A DNA stretch of 21,758 bases from an uncultured Prevotella sp. (GCA_900543155.1 UQQN01000038.1:1-21758); one strand, 5' to 3'. Shown: positions 7,210 through 14,294, counted from the stretch's first letter. The notes: generated from the letters alone by a model not told the origin. Made by a program: numbers and translations.

Positions 7210-8708
7210 TGCTAGTACGTCAATCGAAAAACAGTTTTATCCGTAGCACAGAACGTTATGGATACGTAACCAATCAACTCACACAGTTCGATAGAGTTTA
7301 TAATTCCACAGGTGCTGATTTTTTGCGCGAAATATCTCGTGAGGCAAAAGATGTGGACGAAATAGTAGACCATCTCTTGACCATTTATGAGGGCGTTTCG
7401 CGCGAGGAGATTAAGCAAGACTTTGTAGATTTCATACAAGACCTTGCCAAGCATCGTTTTGTCTATATTGGCGAGACGCTTGAAGAGATTGAAAAACAAG
7501 ATTTGGATTTCTCTTATGCCGATAACAATCCGAAGACACTCACCTCTGTTTACCATCAAGAGACTGAACAAAAAGTTGGAATGAGCACACAAGATTACTT
7601 TCTCGAAGAAGTGCAAGGTGCGCCCCAAATAAGTGGAATCCAATTTGAACTTACAAGTAGGTGCAACGAGCGCTGCATACATTGCTACATTCCCAATTCA
7701 AAGAAAGATCATGGATTTGACATGCCTACTGCAAAGGTCAAAAGTGTTCTTGACGAATTTGCTGAATTGGGTGGTTTGCACGTTACGCTCTCAGGTGGTG
7801 AGGCGTTTATGCATAAGGATATATTAGATATAGTGAGGTATTGTCGTGAAAAGGATTTGAAGATAAGCATTCTTTCTAACCTTATCTCTTTAAAGGATAG
7901 TCAGATTCCCATTCTCCGCGAGAATAATTTGTCGCTAGTTCAAGTTTCATTATATTCTACTATATCAGAAATACATGACGCGATAACAACTGTCAAGGGG
8001 TCGTGCGAAAAGACAATGGAAAGCATTGAAAAATTGGTGGCTGCCGATATTCCTGTGCAGATATCATGCCCCATTATGAAGGCTAATAAAGATTCGTACA
8101 AGGGAGTCGTAGAATATGCTACGAAACATAATATCAAGGTACAGACAGACTATATTATGATGGCAAGGGCAGACTTTAGTACAGATAATCTGGACCAACG
8201 CCTGTCTATGGAAGATACCGAAACTTTGCTAAGGGATATTATAGAACATGATATTGAGTATAGAAAGGGCACACTTAAACAAATTCCTAAAAGCGAGCAA
8301 ATGCTTCTTGACTTTGAAACATTCAAGAAACAACCATTATGCGGTGTGGGATACGACAACTGTTGCATCACTGCAAATGGCGATGTTTATCCGTGTGCTG
8401 GTTGGCAAGGTATGATTTTGGGCAATATCTACAAGAGTTCGTTAAAAGATTTATGGGAAAATAGTGCACGGATCAAAGATTTGCGTAAAGTTACAGAGGA
8501 AAGTTTTCCAAAATGCTTGGAATGTGAAGCTTATGATTTTTGTGCTCGTTGTCTTGTACGTAATTACAACGAAAGTAATGGTGATATGTTCAATATACCA
8601 CAAGCATTTTGTGATGAAGCCTTCTTATTAAAAAGACTTGTTGAAGAATATCATGAGAAAGGCTTATTGGACTCATTGTATTTTGAAGATCGAAACAATT
8701 GTAACTAA
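7209..8708 (+). CDS. Radical SAM/SPASM peptide maturase with N-terminal PqqD-like domain
   Basis: The 499-residue enzyme probably modifies the Cys-rich peptide encoded just downstream. Residues about 10-90 have the PqqD pattern (GYVTNQLTQFDRVYNSTGADFL, then a helix, and near the end HRFVYIGET), i.e. a fused RiPP recognition element that binds the precursor leader. The radical SAM core starts at QFELTSRCNERC: Cys152, Cys156 and Cys159 form CxxxCxxC for the SAM-bound 4Fe-4S cluster, and LSGGEAF (194-200) is the SAM-binding motif. The C-terminal SPASM region has Cys378, then G391-x4-Cys396, then Cys436-x2-Cys439-x5-Cys445-x2-Cys448, and Cys468, enough for two auxiliary clusters. The last spacing is x2 rather than the usual x3. 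Known relatives form thioether, C-C or epimerised products; which applies here cannot be read from the sequence. Confidence 0.93.
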   Translation: MLVRQSKNSFIRSTERYGYVTNQLTQFDRVYNSTGADFLREISREAKDVDEIVDHLLTIYEGVSREEIKQDFVDFIQDLAKHRFVYIGETLEEIEKQDLDFSYADNNPKTLTSVYHQETEQKVGMSTQDYFLEEVQGAPQISGIQFELTSRCNERCIHCYIPNSKKDHGFDMPTAKVKSVLDEFAELGGLHVTLSGGEAFMHKDILDIVRYCREKDLKISILSNLISLKDSQIPILRENNLSLVQVSLYSTISEIHDAITTVKGSCEKTMESIEKLVAADIPVQISCPIMKANKDSYKGVVEYATKHNIKVQTDYIMMARADFSTDNLDQRLSMEDTETLLRDIIEHDIEYRKGTLKQIPKSEQMLLDFETFKKQPLCGVGYDNCCITANGDVYPCAGWQGMILGNIYKSSLKDLWENSARIKDLRKVTEESFPKCLECEAYDFCARCLVRNYNESNGDMFNIPQAFCDEAFLLKRLVEEYHEKGLLDSLYFEDRNNCN

Positions 8709-8767
8709 CATAAAGAATTGCCGATTCGCTTTAAAGGAGGTAGGCTAACAATTAATACAACAAAACA

Positions 8768-8908
8768 ATGAAAAAGTACAAAAAGGTAGAATTGGTTGCT
8801 AAGAACCAATTAGCAGGATCTTATGCAGCAGGATGCCCTACGAAAGGCAAGGGAGGATGTTTCTTATTTATGCGCAATGGATGTTCAAATTGTGAACGCA
8901 GTATGTAA
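8768..8908 (+). CDS. 46-residue Cys-rich peptide, probable RiPP precursor
   Basis: This small ORF begins at ATG 8768 and ends at TAA 8906-8908, 59 bases after the radical SAM gene. The peptide has a basic start (MKKYKKVELVAKN), a middle AGSYAAG, and then four cysteines at 23, 31, 39 and 42 with spacing C-x7-C-x7-C-x2-C, rich in Gly and Lys, ending NCERSM. A leader of about 22 residues and a 24-residue core starting at Cys23 is a natural division, which is an inference. Size, position next to a PqqD-SPASM enzyme and Cys content fit precursors of sactipeptide or ranthipeptide type. I cannot match it to a named family. An AAAGGAGG sits at 8733-8740, too far from the ATG for normal use. A hairpin follows the stop, which may raise its mRNA level over the next gene. 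Confidence 0.85.
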   Translation: MKKYKKVELVAKNQLAGSYAAGCPTKGKGGCFLFMRNGCSNCERSM

Positions 8909-8917
8909 CAATTAGTG

Positions 8918-8947
8918 GAGGGTATGACATAGAGTCATACTCTCTCT
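8918..8947 (+). terminator. Hairpin between precursor and amidohydrolase (attenuator or mRNA-stabilising)
   Basis: GAGGGTATGAC (8918-8928) pairs with GTCATACTCTC (8934-8944), 11 bp with one G-U pair, around a 5-base loop. Only TTTA follows, so it is at best a partial terminator. It lies 10 bases past the precursor stop and 10 bases before the next ATG. In RiPP operons such hairpins often make the precursor transcript more abundant than the genes after it. Confidence 0.6.
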
Positions 8948-8953
8948 TTAATT

Positions 8954-9703
8954 ATGCTCTTTGATTCACACATTCACGTAGGTCAGTTTTACGATTATTA
9001 TTTTTCACCTTTGCTCATAAGTAATTTGATGAAACAAGTGCATGCTGACCATTACGCTGTATCTTCCACTACAATGTGCGAAGAGAATTACCCAAAAGTT
9101 ATTGAGGAGATTCAATCACTTATTGACTTGGATGGTAAAAAGGTATTCCCTGTAATGTGGATAACGCCTGAAGGACTTAAAGGCAATATTGCATGGTTCT
9201 TAGAATCAAACATTGCGTGGAAATGTTTGAAAGTACACCCAGAACTTCACCCTCATGATTGGCAACCTGACGGAGGACAATTTGCTGAAGTCGTAGATAT
9301 TGCACGCGAGTTACGCTTGCCCGTTTTAATTCATACTGGTGAAAAGGATTGTTGTCAGTGTGGAAAGTATGCCTCTTTAATCGCTCACAACAAAGATATA
9401 AATTTCATTCTTGCACATGGCAGACCTGTTCATCAACTTCTTCCTATAATTAGGAAATACGCGAATGCGTATACCGATTCTGCATTCATGCCCGTATCAG
9501 ACATGACTTTAATAATAAAAGCAGGGTTGTCTCACAAGCTACTTTGGGGTACTGATATGTGTATTCCAAAATATTTCTATCCCCAAAAGGATATGGCTGA
9601 ATATTACCTTTATAAATTAGCCACATTTAGACAGGTATGTACACAAGAACAATTTGATGCAGTAACTTATTTAAATGCATTAAACTTACTATGTAAGGAT
9701 TAA
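8954..9703 (+). CDS. Amidohydrolase-superfamily metal-dependent hydrolase, last gene of the cassette
   Basis: The 249-residue TIM-barrel protein shows the metal-binding pattern of the amidohydrolase superfamily (amidohydrolase_2 type): HxH at strand 1 (His6, His8 in DSHIHVG), KVHPE (Lys93, His95), IHTGE (His127), ILAHGRP (His155) and GTD (Asp201). It lacks a signal peptide, so it should be cytoplasmic. Right after His127 comes DCCQC (Cys133, Cys134, Cys136), an unusual cysteine cluster near the expected active site. It is 45 bases downstream of the precursor peptide and in the same orientation, so a tailoring, trimming or protective role in the pathway is inferred. Family members include hydrolases and decarboxylases acting on small molecules, and an unrelated metabolic role cannot be excluded. 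Its stop codon lies 10 bases from that of recO on the other strand. Confidence 0.85.
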   Translation: MLFDSHIHVGQFYDYYFSPLLISNLMKQVHADHYAVSSTTMCEENYPKVIEEIQSLIDLDGKKVFPVMWITPEGLKGNIAWFLESNIAWKCLKVHPELHPHDWQPDGGQFAEVVDIARELRLPVLIHTGEKDCCQCGKYASLIAHNKDINFILAHGRPVHQLLPIIRKYANAYTDSAFMPVSDMTLIIKAGLSHKLLWGTDMCIPKYFYPQKDMAEYYLYKLATFRQVCTQEQFDAVTYLNALNLLCKD

Positions 9704-9713
9704 GTCCTTTATA

Positions 9714-10436
9714 TTACATACTCCAAAGCGATTTAAGCACTGCGAGCGATTTTAGCTCGGGGAAGTTGGCTACGTGTAGTCTATAATATATATTGATATA
9801 CTCTAATAGTCTAGAACGCTCGGCTCCATTGAAACGGAAAAAACGCATGGTGTCGTAGCGCATACGTAGCAACTTAGGCACAACGGCGGCATCGGCAGGA
9901 TTAAGAAAATCGGCATGAGGGGGTTGTTGCGCTGTAAAGCACGAAGCGCGTAGGTCGAAGTAGCTGCCAGATTTTGCATCGTCGGCATTGGGCATAAATC
10001 CTAAGAAGTGGGTGAGATGGAGTAAAAACACCAAGTGGAAATTGGCAAAACCATGTTCGCACGTATCTAACCATTGCACTGAACGCACTACATAATTATA
10101 TATAGCGCGTGCATCGGGCTCGTTTTTTAATGCGTGATACAGCACTTCGGCTACAAATAGCGCGATAGAACTTTTATAAGGATCGTAGGGGAGTGAGGTG
10201 AGTGGATAACCCACTTGTACGGCTGTGGGTTTTTGCAGTGTAGCCTTAGGACGGTGTTCCCATTCAATGTCGAGAATGGCCAAAGGTTGAAACAAAGCAT
10301 GGCGCACGGTGGCGCGTTTGGTGCGAGAAATGCGCACAATCATGCCAACGCATCCCATTTCCTCTGTTAGCACATTGGCTATAATTTGGGTGTCGTTATA
10401 TTTAAGTGTATGTAAAACGATGGCTCGCGACTTCAT
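9714..10436 (-). CDS. recO: DNA repair protein RecO
   Basis: RecO anneals SSB-coated single strands and, with RecR, loads RecA at gaps. The 240-residue product begins with the family's OB-fold signature (MKSRAIVLHTLKYNDTQ, followed by a Thr-Glu-Glu-G turn and a beta strand, residues 1-36). It continues with the helical region, including YNYVVRSVQWLD and the FANFHLVFLLHLTHFLGFMPN segment (about 131-152) typical of Bacteroidota RecO. No CxxC zinc motif is present. It is shorter and more divergent than the proteobacterial proteins, as is normal for this family. The ATG at 10436 begins the OB-fold. It is convergent with the RiPP cassette, with 10 bases between stop codons and no terminator in between. 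Confidence 0.88.
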   Translation of the reverse strand: MKSRAIVLHTLKYNDTQIIANVLTEEMGCVGMIVRISRTKRATVRHALFQPLAILDIEWEHRPKATLQKPTAVQVGYPLTSLPYDPYKSSIALFVAEVLYHALKNEPDARAIYNYVVRSVQWLDTCEHGFANFHLVFLLHLTHFLGFMPNADDAKSGSYFDLRASCFTAQQPPHADFLNPADAAVVPKLLRMRYDTMRFFRFNGAERSRLLEYINIYYRLHVANFPELKSLAVLKSLWSM

Positions 10437-10482
10437 GTTTGGGGCTTTGTATAATATATATATAGAATAGGGTAGGGCAGAT

Positions 10483-10566
10483 TTCTGTGCTTAATATGCG
10501 CGAAAAGTTGCTTTTGGGGCTTGAAAAACTTTCGCGTGAGTTGCACAGAAGTATGTTGCAAAAGTA
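10483..10566 (-). promoter_or_regulatory. Candidate recO promoter -7 box and structured leader
   Basis: On the minus strand 10566-10559 reads TACTTTTG, a perfect -7 box, though no good -33 partner is seen. The RNA would start near 10552 and at once enter a long hairpin: 10543-10550 pairs with 10483-10490 (8 bp, TTCTGTGC/GCACAGAA), and 10527-10536 pairs with 10499-10509 (10 bp, one bulged A). It sits about 50 bases before the recO ATG. The inverted repeat is certain; its role as a leader is inferred. Confidence 0.5.
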
Positions 10567-10657
10567 GTCAATATTTCCATATAAGCCTCGTAAAAGTATT
10601 CAAAAACGGAGAAAAATGCAGAAAAACGCATTTTTTTGAAAAAAAATAGCGCAAGGA

Positions 10658-10689
10658 CTTGGTAGTTTGGTAAGGATGTACTACCTTTG
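10658..10689 (+). promoter_or_regulatory. Promoter of the tRNA-Glu/rpsT transcript
   Basis: CTTG (10658-10661), a 20-base spacer and TACCTTTG (10682-10689) form a near-ideal Bacteroidota promoter. The start point would be about 10696, some 70 bases before the tRNA. Confidence 0.75.
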
Positions 10690-10765
10690 CACTCGCAAAT
10701 GAGAAACAAACCAACTGCTCAACAAAATGACAGTTAAAAACAAGGTTTGAAACTCACAACGCGAT

Positions 10766-10837
10766 GGTCCCTTCGTCTATCGGTTAGGACGAGAGATTTT
10801 CATTCTCTAAAGAGGAGTTCGACTCTCCTAGGGACTA
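10766..10837 (+). tRNA. tRNA-Glu (anticodon UUC)
   Basis: The cloverleaf folds fully. The acceptor GGTCCCT (10766-10772) pairs with AGGGACT (10830-10836) with a terminal G-U. The D arm contains CGGTTAGGAC. The anticodon stem AGAGA/TCTCT (10792-10796 with 10804-10808) carries TTC at 10799-10801. The T arm is AGGAG-TTCGACT-CTCCT. The discriminator is A10837, and CCA is not encoded. It is co-transcribed with rpsT, 26 bases downstream. Confidence 0.96.
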
Positions 10838-10863
10838 CTAATAAAAAAAGAAAAGAATAAAAA

Positions 10864-11118
10864 ATGGCAAACCACAAATCATCTGTAAAAAGAATTCGTC
10901 AGACGGCGTCTCGCAGACTGCACAACAGATATTACGCTAAGACTATGCGTAATGCAGTACGTAAGCTCCGCGCTACGACTGACAAAGCAGCTGCCAGCGA
11001 ACTTCTGCCGAAGGTTCAGAAGATGTTGGATAAGCTTGCTAAGAATAACATCATTCACAAGAACAAGGCAGCTAACATTAAGAGCGGTGTGATGACTCAC
11101 ATCAATAAGCTTGCCTAA
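10864..11118 (+). CDS. rpsT: 30S ribosomal protein S20
   Basis: The 84-residue basic, helical protein is a typical S20: MANHKSSVKRIRQTASRRLHNR at the start, the central TMRNAVRKLR, and the ending NIIHKNKAANIKSGVMTHINKLA. It binds 16S rRNA early in assembly of the small subunit. The length is normal for Bacteroidota. It lies directly after tRNA-Glu, shares its promoter, and is closed by a perfect 12-bp terminator. Confidence 0.97.
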   Translation: MANHKSSVKRIRQTASRRLHNRYYAKTMRNAVRKLRATTDKAAASELLPKVQKMLDKLAKNNIIHKNKAANIKSGVMTHINKLA

Positions 11119-11152
11119 TAAAAGTTTTTGGTTCATAAGGTAAAAGGTTTAG

Positions 11153-11187
11153 TCCTCCATTGAAGTGATTCAATGGAGGATTTTTTT
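11153..11187 (+). terminator. Intrinsic terminator of rpsT
   Basis: A perfect 12-bp stem (TCCTCCATTGAA/TTCAATGGAGGA, 11153-11164 with 11169-11180) has a GTGA tetraloop and is followed by T7. It lies 34 bases past the rpsT stop. Confidence 0.95.
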
Positions 11188-11189
11188 AT

Positions 11190-11390
11190 GCCTTGCATTA
11201 CTTTTTTATAAAGTAGGCTGCGACTCGGAATAGTTAAAGTAAAAACTTTTTGGCATTTCTATTGCTCTTCTTTTGCTCTTCGCTCGCCTTGCACTACTTT
11301 TTTATAAAGTAGGCTGCGGCTCGGAAGAGCAAAAGTAAAAACTTTTTGGTTTTTTCTTTTGCTCTTCGCTCGCCTTGCACTACTTTTGCA
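11190..11390 (+). repeat. Degenerate tandem duplication of a promoter-bearing segment upstream of topA
   Basis: GCCTTGCA(C/T)TACTTTT occurs at 11190, 11286 and 11372 (spacings 96 and 86). After the first two copies the sequence continues alike through TATAAAGTAGGCTGCG, CTCGGAA and AAAGTAAAAACTTTTTGG. The third copy is the live topA promoter. The second has the same TTTG-N19 spacing but TACTTTTT instead of TACTTTTG, and the first has TTACTTTTTT. An inverted repeat GAGCAAAAG/CTTTTGCTC (11327-11335 with 11356-11364) overlaps the -33 element of the live promoter. Confidence 0.85.
11358..11388 (+). promoter_or_regulatory. topA promoter
   Basis: TTTG (11358-11361), 19 bases and TACTTTTG (11381-11388) match the Bacteroidota consensus exactly. 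Transcription would start near 11395, only about 13 bases before the topA ATG at 11408. Confidence 0.8.
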
Positions 11391-11407
11391 CCATAAAACA
11401 GAAAACT

Positions 11408-13753
11408 ATGCAAAATAACCTGGTTATAGTTGAGTCTCCGGCTAAGGCCAAGACTATTGAAAAGTTTTTGGGGAAAGACTTCAAGGTGATGTCAAGCTAC
11501 GGACATATTCGTGACTTGAAGAAAAAAAACTTTGGCGTTGACCTCGATACTTTTGAACCACAATATGAAATTCCCGCCGATAAAAAGAAGGTGGTGAGCG
11601 AACTAAAGGCTCAGGCTAAAAAGTCGGAGGCTGTGTGGCTTGCATCCGATGAGGACCGCGAGGGAGAAGCTATTTCTTGGCACCTCGCGGAAGTTCTTGG
11701 ACTCGACCCTAAGGACACACGACGCATCGTGTTCCACGAAATTACTAAACCTGCCATCCTTGCAGCGATAGAACATCCACGACACATCGACCTTAATTTG
11801 GTGGATGCACAACAGGCTCGACGTGTGCTCGACCGTTTGGTGGGCTTTAAACTCTCGCCTGTGCTTTGGCGTAAGGTGCGTCCCAGTCTTTCGGCAGGAC
11901 GTGTACAGAGTGTAGCGGTTAGACTGATTGTGGAACGTGAACGCGAAATTCAACAGTTTAAGCCCGAGGCAAGTTATCGTGTAACGGCAGTGTTTAATGT
12001 GCCCGAAAAAGATGGCTCGGTGGCTTTGCTAAAAGCTGAGCTTAATAAGCGCTTTGCAACCAAAGAGGAGGCTGAGGCTTTCTTGAATGATTGTGCAAAG
12101 GCTACATTTAATATAGACAATATAGCTACGCGTCCTACTAAACGTACGCCGGCTCCACCATTTACCACATCAACTTTACAGCAAGAGGCAGCCCGTAAGT
12201 TGGGCTATCCTGTGGCTGTGACAATGCGTGTGGCGCAGAGTTTGTATGAATCGGGTTTAATAACCTACATGCGTACCGACTCTATGAATCTTTCAGACTT
12301 GTGTTTGAATAGCTGTGGACCTGTGATAGACCAACTTATGGGTGATAATTATCATCAGCGTCGCACCTATCACACACATTCTAAGGGCGCTCAGGAAGCA
12401 CACGAAGCAATTCGTCCTACAGATATGAATCGTCAGCAAATTAGTGGCGACACGCGCGAACAGCGTTTGTATGAGTTGATTTGGAAACGTACGATTGCTT
12501 GCCAGATGGCAGATGCCAAATTAGAGCGTACCACAGTGAATATTGCTGTGAGTGGACGTGATGAGTACTTCCAAGCTACGGGCGAGGTAGTGCGCTTTGA
12601 TGGTTTCTTGCGTGTATATCGTGAGAGTCGTGGCGATGATGACAACAATGCAAACGACGAAAGTGGCTTGTTGCCACCTATGGCTGAAGGCGATGTGCTT
12701 ACCCGTGGCGAAGTGGTGGCACAAGAGCGTTTTACACAACAGCCTTCGCGCTATACTGAAGCTTCATTGGTACATAAACTTGAGGAGTTGGGCATCGGTC
12801 GTCCGTCTACCTATGCACCTACGATTTCAACCATCCAAAACCGTGAATATGTGGTGAAGGGTGATAACGAAGGTTCTCCGCGCAGTTATACCCAACTCTC
12901 ACTCACTGAAAATGGTGTGGTAGAGCAGGTGATGACTGAAAACGTGGGTAGTAATCGTGGTAAATTAGTGCCTACTGACACGGGTTTGGTGGTAAATGAC
13001 TTCTTGATGGAGTATTTCCCCGAAATTATGGACTATAACTTCACTGCCAATGTGGAGAAGCAGTTCGACGAAGTGGCTGAGGGTAAGGAGAATTGGACGA
13101 AGATGATTAGCAACTTCTACAAAGATTTTGAACCTCAGGTAGAACGTACGCTCAACGAAAAGACAGAACACCGTGTGGGTGAGCGCGAATTAGGTATTGA
13201 ACCTAAAACGGGTAAGCCTGTGAGCGTGAAGATTGGTCGTTTCGGTCCTGTGGTGCAAATTGGTACACCAAACGATGAGGAAAAGCCTCGTTTTGCCAAT
13301 CTTGCCAAAGGTCAGAGCATCGAGACTATTACACTCGAAGAGGCACTTGAGTTGTTTAAGTTGCCTCGCACACTCGGTGAGTTTGAAGAACAAACGGTAA
13401 AGGCAAACGTAGGTCGTTTTGGACCTTATGTGCAATTAGGTAAGTTGTTCGTATCAATTCCCAAGGGTGAAGACCCGATGGACATTACCCTTGAACGTGC
13501 CATTGAATTGATAAAAGAAAAGCGCGAGAAGGAAGAAAAGAGCCATCTTAAGCAGTTCGAGGAAGAACCCGAACTTGAAATTCGTGCCGGACGTTGGGGA
13601 CCTTATATTGCCTACAAGGGTAAGAACTACAAAATCCCCAAAAAGGATGCCGACCGTGCCGTAGAACTCACACTCGATGAATGTCGCACAATCATTGAGA
13701 ATGAGTCTAAAACGAAGAAAACAACAACTCGATCACGCGCAAAGAAAGCGTAA
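11408..13753 (+). CDS. topA: DNA topoisomerase I (type IA)
   Basis: This enzyme relaxes negative supercoils through a 5'-phosphotyrosine intermediate. The 781-residue product opens with the Toprim motif LVIVESPAKAKTIEKFLG (catalytic Glu9) and has the acidic DED in ASDEDREGEAISWH (Asp81, Asp83). The active-site tyrosine is Tyr287 in GLITYMRTDS. After the core, the C-terminal part (about 590-760) carries three GRFGP/GRWGP-type repeats (IGRFGPVVQIG, VGRFGPYVQLG, AGRWGPYIAY) in place of the zinc fingers of E. coli TopA. The end is a basic tail (KTKKTTTRSRAKKA). The frame is open to 11375, but the ATG at 11408 sits right after the promoter and before the Toprim strand. aroK follows after 13 bases, so they share a transcript. 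Confidence 0.97.
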   Translation: MQNNLVIVESPAKAKTIEKFLGKDFKVMSSYGHIRDLKKKNFGVDLDTFEPQYEIPADKKKVVSELKAQAKKSEAVWLASDEDREGEAISWHLAEVLGLDPKDTRRIVFHEITKPAILAAIEHPRHIDLNLVDAQQARRVLDRLVGFKLSPVLWRKVRPSLSAGRVQSVAVRLIVEREREIQQFKPEASYRVTAVFNVPEKDGSVALLKAELNKRFATKEEAEAFLNDCAKATFNIDNIATRPTKRTPAPPFTTSTLQQEAARKLGYPVAVTMRVAQSLYESGLITYMRTDSMNLSDLCLNSCGPVIDQLMGDNYHQRRTYHTHSKGAQEAHEAIRPTDMNRQQISGDTREQRLYELIWKRTIACQMADAKLERTTVNIAVSGRDEYFQATGEVVRFDGFLRVYRESRGDDDNNANDESGLLPPMAEGDVLTRGEVVAQERFTQQPSRYTEASLVHKLEELGIGRPSTYAPTISTIQNREYVVKGDNEGSPRSYTQLSLTENGVVEQVMTENVGSNRGKLVPTDTGLVVNDFLMEYFPEIMDYNFTANVEKQFDEVAEGKENWTKMISNFYKDFEPQVERTLNEKTEHRVGERELGIEPKTGKPVSVKIGRFGPVVQIGTPNDEEKPRFANLAKGQSIETITLEEALELFKLPRTLGEFEEQTVKANVGRFGPYVQLGKLFVSIPKGEDPMDITLERAIELIKEKREKEEKSHLKQFEEEPELEIRAGRWGPYIAYKGKNYKIPKKDADRAVELTLDECRTIIENESKTKKTTTRSRAKKA

Positions 13754-13766
13754 AACAAAGCATCGC

Positions 13767-14294
13767 ATGAAGAGCATCATTTTAGTGGGCTATATGTGTG
13801 TGGGAAAAACTACTGTGGGACGTACACTTGCCAAAGAATTGAACAGTACGTTCTACGACCTTGATTGGTATATCGAGGAAAGATTCCACACAAAGGTGAG
13901 CAAAATCTTTGCCGAGAAGGGGGAAGATCATTTTCGCGATCTTGAACGACGCATGCTGCATGAAGCTGCCGAGTTTGAGAATGTTGTGCTGTCGTGTGGT
14001 GGGGGTACGCCCTGCTTTTTCGACAATATGGACTATATGAATAGTGTAGGCGAGGTGTTTTATCTTAAAGCATCGCCCGAAACTATTTTGCAACACTTGT
14101 CTATGAGCCGAGGTGAACGCCCATTGCTCAAAGGTAAAAGTCCAGAAGAATTACGCACGTTTGTTACCGAACAACTTGCACAACGCGAACCTTTCTACGC
14201 CAAAGCCCATCATGTGGTGGATGTTGACGTGCTCGACTCGTTTGATAAAATAGAATTGGTGACGGAGCAAATACGCGCCGCACTCGAAAAGTAG
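13767..14294 (+). CDS. aroK: Shikimate kinase
   Basis: Shikimate kinase phosphorylates shikimate at the 3-hydroxyl with ATP, the fifth step of aromatic amino acid synthesis. The 175-residue protein has the Walker A loop GYMCVGKT (8-15), shikimate-binding residues Asp33 (in YDLDWYIE), Arg57 (HFRDLE) and the CGGGTP loop (77-82), and the lid arginine Arg118 in RGERPLL. The ORF can be read back to 13677 inside topA, but that extension is only a reading-frame overlap. The ATG at 13767 begins the canonical beta strand MKSIILVG. It lies 13 bases after topA and 72 bases before speA. Confidence 0.95.
   Translation: MKSIILVGYMCVGKTTVGRTLAKELNSTFYDLDWYIEERFHTKVSKIFAEKGEDHFRDLERRMLHEAAEFENVVLSCGGGTPCFFDNMDYMNSVGEVFYLKASPETILQHLSMSRGERPLLKGKSPEELRTFVTEQLAQREPFYAKAHHVVDVDVLDSFDKIELVTEQIRAALEK

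Noticed and set aside
8733..8740. AAAGGAGG as the ribosome binding site of the precursor peptide
   Set aside because: It is a perfect anti-16S match but ends 27 bases before the ATG, too far for direct use, and Bacteroidota seldom rely on such sites.
11190..11390. The repeated segment as a CRISPR array
   Set aside because: The copies are of unequal spacing, degenerate and carry promoter elements; there are no short identical repeats with unique spacers and no cas genes.
13677..13766. N-terminal extension of aroK into topA
   Set aside because: The extension is only the open overlap with the end of topA. The shikimate kinase fold starts at the ATG at 13767.
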